Of a DNA stretch of 64,000 bases, positions 53,646 to 63,141 are shown one piece after another. The DNA comes from Brevibacillus reuszeri (lineage in GTDB: Bacteria; Bacillota; Bacilli; Brevibacillales; Brevibacillaceae). The position numbers were made by a program, and so were the translations under genes. How positions within the stretch are numbered: position 1 is the first letter of the stretch; every line of letters begins with the position of its first letter. The notes under the pieces were generated by a model. The model was not told where the DNA came from, ran no database searches, and saw nothing but the letters and a program-made list of their open reading frames with translations. The stretch spans positions 124,001-188,000 of the forward strand of contig NZ_BEXF01000006.1 in NCBI RefSeq assembly GCF_002897295.1, read 5' to 3'.

Positions 53646-53688
53646 AGTCATGGTGGAGAAGCGAAATCTCTATCATGGCTTTTTTTCG
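53646..53688 (+). terminator. Terminator after the agmatinase gene
   Basis: AGTCATGGTGGAGA (53646-53659) pairs imperfectly with TCTCTATCATGGCT (53667-53680), followed by TTTTTTT. Confidence 0.8.
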
Positions 53689-53762
53689 TACTTCATGCTA
53701 ATTCGCTTCGATAGAGTTTTTTTATTTGGGCGATATCCTTTTTTGTTAACAGAGAGTACGGC

Positions 53763-53768
53763 TATAAT
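53763..53768 (+). promoter_or_regulatory. Sigma-A -10 element of the activator 2 operon
   Basis: TATAAT lies about 40 bases before the chosen ATG (53808). The -35 region is poor (TTTTTG at 17-base spacing), as in promoters needing an activator. Its place supports ATG 53808 rather than the ATG at 53778. Confidence 0.45.
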
Positions 53769-53807
53769 GAATCATAAATGAAAAAGCTTGTGCTGAGAGG
53801 GCTGAAC

Positions 53808-55211
53808 ATGACAGATCAGACAATCAAGGAAAGAAAGCTGCTGCTGCAAGAAGTTGAGGGCCTGCTGTCGTTAATCACCTTACCTGTTCTGGTTGTCGAT
53901 ACGACTGGAGTAGTCATACATGCCAATCCAGCTGCAGAGCATATATGGCAGCGCTCTCAAGTGGTACTTCTCAATCAGACTCTTCAAACACTCGTGGATA
54001 CACCCAAGCTGCTTGAATTTGTTAAAAAAGGAAAGCCCTTGCGCGATTTCGCAGTTGAGCTAATGGATGGAAGGGGGAAGAGGCATGCGTATGTATGCCG
54101 CTTGCATCCTCTTTTTGTAGATCGGCGTGTAACGGGGGCTATTCTGCAATTTACGATTCAAGTAAAGGAAACAGAGTCCGAAAAAAATCGCAAATTTGTT
54201 ACGCGATATAACTTTGAAGATATTCGTGGACATAGCCCAGCGATTCTGGCATTAAAAGAGCAGGCAAGAACGATTGCGAAAAGCGATTCAACGGTTTTGA
54301 TTCGTGGGGAGAGTGGAACGGGAAAAGAGGTGCTCGCCCAGTCTATTCATCGCAATAGCGAACGGAAAAATGGACCTTTTGTTGCGATCAACTGTGCGGC
54401 AATCCCGGAAGCGCTGCTCGAGAGTGAGCTTTTCGGTTATGAGGATGGAGCGTTTACCGGAGCCAAAAAGGGCGGCAAGCCCGGTAGATTCGAATTAGCA
54501 CTAAACGGAACGCTATTTCTGGATGAGATCGGTGACATGCCGCAATATCTGCAGGCAAAACTGCTGCGGGTCCTGCAAGAGCGTCGGATGGAAAGAGTCG
54601 GCGGCTCCGAAAGCATCCCGGTAGATGTTCGCTTAATTGCCGCCACTCATAAAGATTTGGACGCGATGATTGTCAGTGGTCAATTTCGTGAAGATCTGTT
54701 CTACCGCCTAAATGTTATTCCGCTTTTTGTCCCACCGTTGCGGCATCGTAAAGAGGATTTATACGATTTAATTCAATTTTATTTAAAATGGTTCGGTGAC
54801 CGATTGGGCAAGGAACCAAAGCGATTCTCGACGAAGGCGATAAAATGCTTTATGGATTATCATTGGCCAGGTAACATTCGCGAGCTGGAGAACACGCTGG
54901 AATATATTGTGAATTTGGAAATTGGAGATCTCGTTACGATCAGCAGCTTGCCAGCTTCGATTCGAGGGAATCAGGCAAATGATGAAATCTTATCTGTGCC
55001 ACTACAACACTTTCCGTCTAGCCCTCATGCTATGGACAATCAAGGGGCTGCCGTTGAGGGCGTACTCGAGCAGAGTGAAGAACAGCTGATCATTGAGGCC
55101 GTTCGACGATTCGGCAAGAGCACCGAAGGAAAAAGAAAAGCAGCTGAGTTTTTGGGCATCAGTGTTGCCACACTTTACAGACGCCTGCAAAGGATCAATC
55201 GAAAAGGATAG
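53808..55211 (+). CDS. Sigma-54-dependent activator 2 (PAS-AAA+-Fis)
   Basis: A 467-residue enhancer-binding protein. The PAS sensor (about 20-120) is followed by the AAA+ domain with Walker A GESGTGKE (167-174), GAFTGA (214-219) and Walker B FLDEIGDM. The C-terminal helix-turn-helix reads KAAEFLGISVATLYRRL. ATG 53808 has GAGAGGG upstream. It is followed within 18 bases by the first DUF917/HyuA pair, so it is encoded in the hydantoin-type cluster and probably activates the sigma-54 promoter at 58033. Confidence 0.93.
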   Translation: MTDQTIKERKLLLQEVEGLLSLITLPVLVVDTTGVVIHANPAAEHIWQRSQVVLLNQTLQTLVDTPKLLEFVKKGKPLRDFAVELMDGRGKRHAYVCRLHPLFVDRRVTGAILQFTIQVKETESEKNRKFVTRYNFEDIRGHSPAILALKEQARTIAKSDSTVLIRGESGTGKEVLAQSIHRNSERKNGPFVAINCAAIPEALLESELFGYEDGAFTGAKKGGKPGRFELALNGTLFLDEIGDMPQYLQAKLLRVLQERRMERVGGSESIPVDVRLIAATHKDLDAMIVSGQFREDLFYRLNVIPLFVPPLRHRKEDLYDLIQFYLKWFGDRLGKEPKRFSTKAIKCFMDYHWPGNIRELENTLEYIVNLEIGDLVTISSLPASIRGNQANDEILSVPLQHFPSSPHAMDNQGAAVEGVLEQSEEQLIIEAVRRFGKSTEGKRKAAEFLGISVATLYRRLQRINRKG

Positions 55212-55229
55212 AGGGGAGGGGGTGCGTGA

Positions 55230-56369
55230 ATGACTACAAGTATCGATGAGCGCTTTGTCGATTCACTTGCTTGCGGCGCCATGTTTCTGGGCTCAGGCGG
55301 TGCAGGTGATCCAGCTTTGTTACAGATCATGGCGAAGCAAGCCATCCGCGAGTTTGGTCCTGTGCAGCTCGTATCTCCTTTTGAACTGCAGGACGAAGAT
55401 TGGGTGGTGACGATCGCACTGATGGGCTCACCTGCCATTCACTATGAAAAAATGATGTCAGGTCATGAAATGGTCATGGCACTGAGAGAGATGGAAAAAG
55501 CAGAGCGGTGTAAAGCCCATGCCATTACTTCACTTGAAATTGGCGGGATCAATGCACTCCCTCCAGTTCTGACGGCAGCGCTGACAAATCTTCCGGTAGT
55601 CGATTGCGATGGGATGGGCCGTGCATTTCCGGAGCTGCAAATGACTACTTTTCATGCATTTGGTGTTCACGCAAGTCCGTTAATCCTTTGCGCGAGCAAT
55701 GGTTATTCAGAAAAAATCATCAGTCCATCGAATATCGAGATCGAAAAAATAGGACGGGTATCCATGACAAAAATGGGAGGCTCAGTCGCGACAGCCAGCT
55801 TTCCCATGAAGGCAAAAATGCTGCAGGAGGTAGGAATTCCGCATAACTTCCTGCTGTCACAACGGATTGGCGAAGCCGTGCTGCATGCAGGGGCTGACGT
55901 TCATCGCGTCTTTACGAATCTGGCTCGAGAGCTGCAAAATTCAATCTATGGTCGGCCTTTCAAGCTGATCGAAGGAAAAGTAGTCGAGCTTCAACGATAC
56001 TTGAAGAATGGACTGCTGCGCGGAGAGTTTTTCGTAGAAGGAACTGGTTTCTATCACAGTGAACAAATTGAGATCCAATTTCAAAGTGAATATTTGCTCG
56101 CCAAAAAAGGGGAACGAATCCTGACAACGGTACCTGATTTAATTTGTGTGCTGGATTCCGACACCGGACTCCCCGTTCTAATAGAAGATCTAGAATCGCA
56201 TATGAATGTTTGGGTAATCGTCATTCCTTGTCCAATCGTCTTGCGGCATTCCAAGATGATGGATGTTATCGGTCCGTGGAACTTCGGCATTGCCGACTCA
56301 TACACTCCAGCCGAACATCTATTAGCTGAAGAGGGGAATGGAGATATTCATGCACCGGTTAGGTATTGA
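55230..56369 (+). CDS. DUF917-family protein 1 (S-methyl thiohydantoin desulfurase family)
   Basis: A 379-residue protein, paralogue of the one at 59535. Shared conserved elements include FLGSGGAGDP (GTGGGGDP in the other), GGINALPP, and the near-identical D-x-DGMGRAFPELQMTTF. The family is found beside hydantoinase/oxoprolinase genes; one branch removes sulfur from S-methyl thiohydantoin, so a hydantoin-like substrate is plausible. The ATG follows GGGAGGGGG. Its end overlaps the HyuA-like gene by 20 bases. Confidence 0.85.
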   Translation: MTTSIDERFVDSLACGAMFLGSGGAGDPALLQIMAKQAIREFGPVQLVSPFELQDEDWVVTIALMGSPAIHYEKMMSGHEMVMALREMEKAERCKAHAITSLEIGGINALPPVLTAALTNLPVVDCDGMGRAFPELQMTTFHAFGVHASPLILCASNGYSEKIISPSNIEIEKIGRVSMTKMGGSVATASFPMKAKMLQEVGIPHNFLLSQRIGEAVLHAGADVHRVFTNLARELQNSIYGRPFKLIEGKVVELQRYLKNGLLRGEFFVEGTGFYHSEQIEIQFQSEYLLAKKGERILTTVPDLICVLDSDTGLPVLIEDLESHMNVWVIVIPCPIVLRHSKMMDVIGPWNFGIADSYTPAEHLLAEEGNGDIHAPVRY

Positions 56370-57750
56370 TGTAGACAAAGGCTCCACAACGGCTGTCGTC
56401 ATGGACCAGCATGGTATGATTTTGGCACTGGCCAAGGAAACGACAGCACCGGATAGTTTGGTGAAAGGAATAGGGACAGTTCTGGAAAAAATTTTAACGC
56501 AGATCGATCAGGTACACACGACGATATGTGATGTGATCATTGGTACTGACTATTTTGCCAATGCGCTCCTGGAAGGAAAGCATCTTGCCAAGGTTTGCTC
56601 CATTCGGATCGGACAAGCAAAGAGCACGATACCCCCTTTATACGGAGGACCCATGCTCATCCATCAAGCTTTAGGGCTAGGCACTTTTTATGTGCAAGGT
56701 GGGCACGAGCTGGATGGGAGTCCAACCTGGATCGAACCGTGTAAACAAGACATAGAAAAATACTTACGATCCACCCATCACTTGGGCTTTGAGGCATTTG
56801 CCATTACGGGATCGTTTTCGCCAGTGAACCACTCCCATGAAAAGCTCGTCGCCGACTGGATTCACGAAATCTTGGGCGATGATTACCCGATTACCATGTC
56901 TCACGAGCTGGGAAGTATCGGGTTTTTGGAACGAGAAAATTCTGCGATTCTCAATTCTGCACTGTCCAAAGTCATCATCCATTCGCTAAAAGGCTTGGAA
57001 GACTTGATGAAGCAATGTCGCATCGATGCGAATATATCCTTTACGCAAAATGATGGATCGCTTTTGTCGTACAAATCTGTTTTGTATCATCCGATTCGCA
57101 CGTTTGGCTCCAGAATATCGAACAGCTTTCGCGGTGCTTCTCTCCTGACGGGCCTACAGGATTGTGTCGTTGTTGACGTGAGTCATTCAGATGTTTGTGT
57201 TGGTGTGATTGAGGGTGGTTTTCCACGTGAAAAACGACGAAATCAAAAAATGGCGGGAATAAGCGTGAATCTTCAAATGCCGGATATCACACGTTTGCCA
57301 CATCGCGGTCAGCTTATTGTTAATGATGAACTGTTAGATACGGTCTACCACGCCATTCAGAGATTCCAACCTCGCTTTGAGCCGCTCCCGATCGTTTTTG
57401 TAGGAGAAGAAAGTGCCCCTCTCGCAGCTGCTTTCAAGTATCCGTGGGCAGACGTGCTTCATCCCACGCATTATGAGAATGCGAGTGCGATCGGGACCTG
57501 TATCGCTCCGGTCAGTGGGAGTGTCGATCGGATTTACTGGCTGGAGGATATGAACCGTGAAGAAACGATTCACTTGGCAAAAATAGAGGCCATTCAATCG
57601 GCGATACACGCAGGAGCGATACCAGAAACGGTGTTCGTTCAAACGGTTGAGACGATCCCGCTTTCCTATATGCCAACAAAAGCGTTGCGTATAAAGGTGA
57701 AGGCAATTGGTTCACTTCAAACGTGTACTGGTATTGGTTCAGCCGGTTAA
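56350..57750 (+). CDS. HyuA-like protein 1, probable inactive paralogue
   Basis: A 466-residue member of the hydantoinase/oxoprolinase (actin-like ATPase) family. ATG 56350 is chosen because TGGAG lies 6 bases upstream. Compared with the paralogue at 60629, the first phosphate loop DVGGTHTD reads DVDKGSTT. The second, DVGGTTTDIG, reads DVSHSDVCVG. A segment of roughly 45 residues containing GLGGGT and GPDSVGY is missing. ATP binding is therefore doubtful. The rest aligns well (ENSAILNSAL, FTQNDGSLLS, and the C-terminal TVETIPLSYMP). It may be a non-catalytic subunit. Confidence 0.8.
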   Translation: MHRLGIDVDKGSTTAVVMDQHGMILALAKETTAPDSLVKGIGTVLEKILTQIDQVHTTICDVIIGTDYFANALLEGKHLAKVCSIRIGQAKSTIPPLYGGPMLIHQALGLGTFYVQGGHELDGSPTWIEPCKQDIEKYLRSTHHLGFEAFAITGSFSPVNHSHEKLVADWIHEILGDDYPITMSHELGSIGFLERENSAILNSALSKVIIHSLKGLEDLMKQCRIDANISFTQNDGSLLSYKSVLYHPIRTFGSRISNSFRGASLLTGLQDCVVVDVSHSDVCVGVIEGGFPREKRRNQKMAGISVNLQMPDITRLPHRGQLIVNDELLDTVYHAIQRFQPRFEPLPIVFVGEESAPLAAAFKYPWADVLHPTHYENASAIGTCIAPVSGSVDRIYWLEDMNREETIHLAKIEAIQSAIHAGAIPETVFVQTVETIPLSYMPTKALRIKVKAIGSLQTCTGIGSAG

Positions 57751-57784
57751 GCAGAGCTTGCCCTTAAATAGTGCTAATAAAATA

Positions 57785-57834
57785 ACTGGATTCAAAAAAG
57801 GATGAGCCGTCCTTTTAGATATCCAGTCTTTTTT
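57785..57834 (+). terminator. Terminator after the first DUF917/HyuA pair
   Basis: ACTGGAT (57785-57791) pairs with ATCCAGT (57821-57827) around an inner AAAAGGA/TCCTTTT hairpin, followed by CTTTTTT. Confidence 0.8.
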
Positions 57835-58018
57835 ATGCTTATTTTTATCAAAAAATTATCAAATTGATAAAAACAGAGAAAAAATGCGAAATCATGAGAA
57901 ATATCATTAAATATGGACATGATATTCAAATTTAGTACGTGTTCATAGCTCGAAATAACGCTTTTCCTTGAGAAAAAATAGAAAAATCGTTCAAAACCGC
58001 TCTCACTTTCTCAAAATG
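57835..58018 (+). promoter_or_regulatory. AT-rich region with candidate activator sites
   Basis: There is no gene in this stretch. CTCTCACTTTCTCAAAATG (58000-58018) matches the shared motif TTCTCAYTTTTWAGAAATG at 14 of 19 positions, and weaker minus-strand copies occur near 57869-57890 and 57893-57903. These lie 15-165 bases upstream of the sigma-54 promoter. Confidence 0.4.
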
Positions 58019-58032
58019 AGGTCAACAAAGGT

Positions 58033-58048
58033 TGGCATGGGAATTGCT
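58033..58048 (+). promoter_or_regulatory. Sigma-54 promoter of the permease/hydantoin operon
   Basis: TGGCATGGGAATTGCT fits TGGCAY-N5-TTGCW with correct GG/GC spacing. The expected start is near 58060, about 120 bases before the ATG of the permease. Confidence 0.75.
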
Positions 58049-58181
58049 TTTTAAAATTGTCAGACAGTAAACAATATTCCAATTCAATTCTCGTAAATGA
58101 CTTAGCTAAGAAAGGAGCTGTGCAAAACCAAACTTTTTGCATGTTTGTTTCTCACCATAATGACAAAGGAGGGCGGAGATC

Positions 58182-59507
58182 ATGGCTGGTAATTCCAAAA
58201 TGGCGGACGATTTCTCACTGACGAGGGTACCAAAAGAGGCGAGAGTACCTATGTGGGAAATACTTGTGATTCGGATCGGAGCTTTTACATCGCTCAGTCA
58301 ATTTATTTTAGGAGCGTCGCTCGGTTTTGGGATGACATTCTGGGATGCGGCAATAGCGAGCTTTCTCGGAGTAATCCTGCTGGAGGTCGTTACTTTTTTC
58401 ATTGGAATTGCCGGCATGCGCGAGGGACTTTCGACAAGCATGCTTTCCAGATGGACCGGATTTGGAAAATACGGCTCCAGTATGATTGCTTTTGTGATTG
58501 CCGTTGGTACAATTGGATGGTTTGGCGTTCAGAACTCTGTATTTGCAAATGGTTTAAATGATGCTGTAGGTGGGATATTAGGATTTCCGTTAGCGGCAAC
58601 GATTACTGGACTATTTGTAACCATCATTGTGATTTTTGGCTTTAAATGGCTGGGATTGACAGCGAAGATTGCCGTTCCCGCGTTTTTGCTCTCGATTGCG
58701 TACGGAATCTATCACGTATTTGAGAGTCACTCACTGAAAGAATTGATTGCGTCAGCTGCCCCAGGACCTGCTCTATCCATTGGTACCGCTGCCACGATCG
58801 TAGCTGGGAGCTTCATGGTGGGAGCTATTCTCGCGCCAGACATGACTCGCTACTGTCGCAATGGCAAGGATGTATTATGGTCAACCTTGATTTCCGTTGT
58901 AGTAGGGGAAATTGGCATTAATTTAATCGCTGTATTGATGGCCCATGCTGTGAATAGCAGTGATGTGGTTACCATTGCCCTTCAAACGTCAGGCTGGCTC
59001 GGAGCTGCGACTGTTGTGTTTGCCACTGTAAAAATCAATGATATCAATTTGTATTCGGCCTCATTAGGTTTTACCAATATTCTGGATAGTGTGTTTGGCA
59101 AACACGTAAATCGTGGGCTCCTGACATTGATTGTCGGTGTAATCGGAACCGTACTTTCTGTCATGGGGATACTGGATCAGTTTGTTAACTTTCTGATTTT
59201 TCTTGGAATATGGGTACCTCCTATTGGTGGCATCATGGTTGTGGATTACTTCATTCTTAAAAGGAGTAGACAGCTCCTGGATGAGAGCCGCGCACAAGGA
59301 GAATTGACAGAATCTTGCGAAACCTGGAATCCGGTTTCAATAGTTGCATGGGCTCTCGGCTTTGGCATCGGCTATTTGTTTGACTGGGGGATTCCATCGC
59401 TTAATTCGCTAATCGTTGCAGGGATTTCTTACTACGTCGGAATGCGCTTATTTGGAGCCACGCTGGACCAAAAGTGGAAAAGCGTAAAAATGGACCAGGC
59501 AGGCTAA
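58182..59507 (+). CDS. NCS1-family permease, cytosine permease-like
   Basis: A 441-residue membrane protein with 12 expected membrane segments. It shows the CodB-type order: a short N-terminal cytoplasmic part with RVPKEARVPMWEI, then GASLGFGMTFWDA and GWFGVQNSVFANGL. NCS1 carriers import nucleobases, hydantoins, allantoin and related rings. GGAGGGCGGAG precedes the ATG. It heads the operon with the second DUF917/HyuA pair and two racemases, which favours a hydantoin-like ring as substrate. Confidence 0.88.
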   Translation: MAGNSKMADDFSLTRVPKEARVPMWEILVIRIGAFTSLSQFILGASLGFGMTFWDAAIASFLGVILLEVVTFFIGIAGMREGLSTSMLSRWTGFGKYGSSMIAFVIAVGTIGWFGVQNSVFANGLNDAVGGILGFPLAATITGLFVTIIVIFGFKWLGLTAKIAVPAFLLSIAYGIYHVFESHSLKELIASAAPGPALSIGTAATIVAGSFMVGAILAPDMTRYCRNGKDVLWSTLISVVVGEIGINLIAVLMAHAVNSSDVVTIALQTSGWLGAATVVFATVKINDINLYSASLGFTNILDSVFGKHVNRGLLTLIVGVIGTVLSVMGILDQFVNFLIFLGIWVPPIGGIMVVDYFILKRSRQLLDESRAQGELTESCETWNPVSIVAWALGFGIGYLFDWGIPSLNSLIVAGISYYVGMRLFGATLDQKWKSVKMDQAG

Positions 59508-59534
59508 CGCTTGGAAACAAAGGAGAGGGACACA

Positions 59535-60632
59535 TTGAGACAAATAGGCAAACAAGAAATTGAAGATATCGCAGTTGGTGCAGCGCTATTAGGCACAGGA
59601 GGAGGAGGCGATCCTTATATCGGCAAGCTGATGGCTATCCAGGCATTCGAAGAATTTGGTCCGATTACCTTGCTGTCCGTGGATGAAATTCCAAACGATG
59701 CACTAGTGGTCGCCTCTGGCGGCATGGGAGCACCAACCGTGCTCGTGGAAAAAATTCCAAGTGGTCAAGAAGTATCCAAGGCATTCAAAGGCTTAGAGAA
59801 ATATATGGGAAAAGAAGTCTTCGCCACATACCCGATTGAAGCAGGGGGCATCAACTCGATGCTGCCACTGGCGCTCGCCGCTCAGCTCGGATTGCCAGTA
59901 GTGGATGTGGACGGAATGGGCCGCGCTTTTCCCGAGCTGCAAATGACAACCTTTTATCTCGATGGAATAAACGCTACACCAATGGTGCTTGCTGATGAAA
60001 AAGACAACGTCACGATCATGGATACGATCGACAACTCATGGACAGAGCGGCTTGCTCGAAGCGTAACAGTTCAAATGGGGGGATCAGCAACATGCGCGAT
60101 TTATCCGATGACAGGTAAAAATCTCAAAGACAGCGGTATTCACAACATCTTGAAATTGGAAGAAGAAATCGGTCGTGCGATCCGCATGGCCAAGGAAACA
60201 AATTTGGACCCGGTCCAAGAAATTTTGAAGCTAACGAGTGGATATGAATTGTTCATCGGGAAGGTCGTAGATGTGAATCGCAAAACAGAAGGCGGATGGG
60301 CGCGCGGCACAGCAAAAATAGAAGGTCTTCTGGGTTACAAGAGCGAGGAGCTTGAGCTGAGCTTCCAGAACGAGCACTTGCTTGCACGGACAAAGGACCA
60401 TTTGTTATGTGTGACTCCTGATTTGATCGCAGTAGTGGACTCGGAAACAGGACTGCCGATCACGACAGAAGGACTCCGGTATGGCGCGCGCGTTGTTGTC
60501 ATTGGAATGCCATGCCACCCAAAATGGCGCACACCAAAAGGCATCGAAACAGTGGGACCTCGTTACTTCCGCTATGACGTGGACTACACCCCTGTAGAAG
60601 AACTGGTAAAGAAAGGGAGTGTTGTAAAATGA
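59535..60632 (+). CDS. DUF917-family protein 2 (S-methyl thiohydantoin desulfurase family)
   Basis: A 365-residue paralogue of the protein at 55230 with all family motifs: LLGTGGGGDP near the N-terminus, EAGGINSMLP, and DVDGMGRAFPELQMTTF. The TTG at 59535 is chosen because AAAGGAGAGGG lies 5 bases upstream; a TTG eight codons earlier has no site. Its stop overlaps the next start as ATGA. The tight coupling suggests a complex with the HyuA-like protein. No classical HyuB gene is present in the window. Confidence 0.87.
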   Translation: MRQIGKQEIEDIAVGAALLGTGGGGDPYIGKLMAIQAFEEFGPITLLSVDEIPNDALVVASGGMGAPTVLVEKIPSGQEVSKAFKGLEKYMGKEVFATYPIEAGGINSMLPLALAAQLGLPVVDVDGMGRAFPELQMTTFYLDGINATPMVLADEKDNVTIMDTIDNSWTERLARSVTVQMGGSATCAIYPMTGKNLKDSGIHNILKLEEEIGRAIRMAKETNLDPVQEILKLTSGYELFIGKVVDVNRKTEGGWARGTAKIEGLLGYKSEELELSFQNEHLLARTKDHLLCVTPDLIAVVDSETGLPITTEGLRYGARVVVIGMPCHPKWRTPKGIETVGPRYFRYDVDYTPVEELVKKGSVVK

Positions 60633-62221
60633 GCTATCGAATCGGGATTGATGTAGGCGGCACTCATACTGATGCCGTTTTACTGGACAAAGATTATCGC
60701 GTACTGGCAAAGACAAAAACTTCTACTACACAGGATGTAAGCTCGGGGATTTATGCGGCCATGCGTGAGGTAATCGCAGAGTCAGGGGTTCCACGTGAAC
60801 AAATTACGTATGCCATGCTGGGGACAACGCACTGCACCAATGCAATCGTAGAGAGAAAGCACTTGAATCAAATTGCGGCAATCCGTATCGGAGCTCCAGC
60901 TACTTTAGCCATAAAGCCGCTAATCGGTGTTCCCGATGATCTGAGAGCTCATCTTGGCAAGCATGTGTATATCGTGTCAGGTGGGCATGAGTTTGATGGA
61001 AGAGAAATCACAAAGCTGGATGAGGCAGAATTATATCGTATTGCTAATGAAATCAAGGACAAGGTAGATTCTGTTGCAGTCGCCTCCGTTTTTTCACCTG
61101 TTTCCAAAGATCACGAGCTGCGCACGGCCGAAATCTTGCGTGAAGTACTCGGAGAAGAAGTTCCAATTTCTCTTTCCTATGAGATCGGAAGTGTCGGTCT
61201 CCTGGAGCGGGAAAATGCAACCATCCTGAATGCCGCTATCGTCAATGTTGCGAAGACTACGGCAACTGGGTTCATTAACGCTCTGAAAGCAGAGAATGTG
61301 GATGCGAGGGTCTTCTTTGGTCAAAATGACGGAACCTTAATGAGCATTGAGTACGCGATGAAATATCCGATTCTGACCATTGGCTGCGGACCTACGAACA
61401 GTATCCGCGGGGCATCCTACCTGTCTGGGCTGGCAAATGCACTCGTAGTTGACGTAGGAGGCACCACGACTGATATCGGCGTTCTCGTCAATTCCTTCCC
61501 TCGCGAATCCTCTCTTGCGGTAGAGATCGGAGGGGCTCGTACGAATTTCCGCATGCCGGACTTGATCTCCATCGGACTTGGCGGAGGAACAATCGTACGT
61601 ATTCAGGACGACGGCAGCTTCACGGTTGGTCCTGACAGCGTGGGCTACCAGCTTCCGCAAAGAGGGCTGGCGTTTGGCGGCGATACACTGACAACGACAG
61701 ATGTTTTAATCGCATTAAAGAAAAGTGATCTGGGGGATGCCGAGAAAGTGGCGCATCTTGATCAGGACATTTTGTTGAAGGTGTACGACCGAATCGTCGA
61801 AATGGCTGAAGAAGCAATCGACAAAATGAAAACAAGCGCAGAGCCGGTACCCGTTATTCTCGTTGGAGGCGGTAGTATCCTGTTCCCTGATGAGCTAAAG
61901 GGGGCATCCCAAATCATTCGACCTGAAAACTTTGGGGTGGCCAATGCTATCGGGGCCGCGATCTCACAAATCAGTGGTCAAATTGATCGCGTCTTTTCAC
62001 TGGATGAGATGGGCCGTGACCAGACTTTGGCACTGGCAAAAAGCATTGCTGTAGAAGAGGCCATTGCTGCTGGTGCGGAGCCTGCGACGGTTGAAATCGT
62101 CGAATTCGAGGATATTCCGCTCTCTTACCTCGGCAATGCGACGCGAATTCGTGTCAAAGCAGCGGGAACACTAGCATCCGTAGATACTGCATCAGCGTGC
62201 GAAGAGGTCAGCAATTCCTAA
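60629..62221 (+). CDS. hyuA: HyuA-like hydantoinase/oxoprolinase 2
   Basis: A 530-residue ATP-dependent ring-opening hydrolase subunit. Both actin-like phosphate loops are intact (DVGGTHTDAVLLD near residue 8 and DVGGTTTDIGVL near residue 275), as are IGLGGGTIV, GPDSVGY and the late VGGGSILFP. Family members open hydantoin, N-methylhydantoin or 5-oxoproline rings with ATP. AAAGGGAGTG precedes the ATG. It pairs with DUF917 protein 2 in place of a HyuB subunit and is followed by two racemase genes, consistent with stereo-inversion of a hydantoin or carbamoyl amino acid. Confidence 0.9.
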   Translation: MSYRIGIDVGGTHTDAVLLDKDYRVLAKTKTSTTQDVSSGIYAAMREVIAESGVPREQITYAMLGTTHCTNAIVERKHLNQIAAIRIGAPATLAIKPLIGVPDDLRAHLGKHVYIVSGGHEFDGREITKLDEAELYRIANEIKDKVDSVAVASVFSPVSKDHELRTAEILREVLGEEVPISLSYEIGSVGLLERENATILNAAIVNVAKTTATGFINALKAENVDARVFFGQNDGTLMSIEYAMKYPILTIGCGPTNSIRGASYLSGLANALVVDVGGTTTDIGVLVNSFPRESSLAVEIGGARTNFRMPDLISIGLGGGTIVRIQDDGSFTVGPDSVGYQLPQRGLAFGGDTLTTTDVLIALKKSDLGDAEKVAHLDQDILLKVYDRIVEMAEEAIDKMKTSAEPVPVILVGGGSILFPDELKGASQIIRPENFGVANAIGAAISQISGQIDRVFSLDEMGRDQTLALAKSIAVEEAIAAGAEPATVEIVEFEDIPLSYLGNATRIRVKAAGTLASVDTASACEEVSNS

Positions 62222-62332
62222 TAGGTTGATGGCGTACACCTGGTAATCTGAAAGCCAGAAGCGTAGACAACAATGCATCGGGCAACAAGGGAGGCTTCTG
62301 AACCTAAATCACTTTTGAAAGAGGGTATTGGG

Positions 62333-63061
62333 ATGAAAATCAGAGTCTTATTGCCGATTGTTGTTGACATTTTTAACGAAGAGGTACACCAGGAGTTCAG
62401 AAATTACTTTCCAGAAACCACCGAAATAGAAGTCTGCCATCTCGACTATGGACCTGCGTCTGTAGAAGGCGAGTACGACGAAGCGCTATGTGTACCCAAC
62501 ATGCTCGAAAAAGCTATACAGGCTGAAAGAGATGGCTGCGATGGCGTGATTAGCTTATGTGGTGCTGATCCTGCGGTTAAGCCAGGGCGTGAAGTATTAA
62601 ACATTCCGATTGTCGGCGCAGGAGAAGCATCGATGCTCTATGCCAGTCTTTTGGCGAAGTCATTCTCGATCGTAACGGTGCTGCCGAATGTCATTTCCAT
62701 GGTGGAGAATGTCAGTAAAACGCTTGGTGTCGACACCAAATTAAACTCGATCCGCTATGTAAACATACCCGTTTTGGAATTGGTAGATAAACAAAAGATG
62801 GAAACATCGTTGCTGGAGGAAATGGTGCTTGCGATTGAGCAAGATAAAGCTCACGCCCTCATTCTTGGTTGTACCGGAATGATGGGCGTTGCCTCTACCC
62901 TACAGGAAAAGCTGAAAGAACGAGGCTATGATGTACCAGTAATTGATCCGTCTTTTGCAGCTGCAAAGCTTTTGGAGAGCCTGATTTCAATGAACATCAA
63001 ACAGAGCCGCTTGACTTATATGACGCCTACCAAAAAGCTGTACAAACAACGTGAGCAGTAA
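62333..63061 (+). CDS. Asp/Glu-hydantoin racemase family protein 1
   Basis: A 242-residue cofactor-independent racemase. The two catalytic cysteines fit hydantoin racemase numbering: Cys76 in SLCGADPAVKPG and Cys180 in LGCTGMMG. ATG 62333 is chosen because AGAGGGT lies just upstream. The 111-base gap after hyuA contains a possible AGAAGC/GCTTCT hairpin. It is highly similar to the next gene, but its first active-site loop reads CGADPA rather than CFGDPG, so the two may differ in substrate. Confidence 0.88.
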   Translation: MKIRVLLPIVVDIFNEEVHQEFRNYFPETTEIEVCHLDYGPASVEGEYDEALCVPNMLEKAIQAERDGCDGVISLCGADPAVKPGREVLNIPIVGAGEASMLYASLLAKSFSIVTVLPNVISMVENVSKTLGVDTKLNSIRYVNIPVLELVDKQKMETSLLEEMVLAIEQDKAHALILGCTGMMGVASTLQEKLKERGYDVPVIDPSFAAAKLLESLISMNIKQSRLTYMTPTKKLYKQREQ

Positions 63062-63141
63062 ATACTGGCTTGAAAAACGATCAATGGAACACCGTACTTT
63101 TCTAAATAGCATCACTACTGATAAAAGAGGGGGAAATTGAG

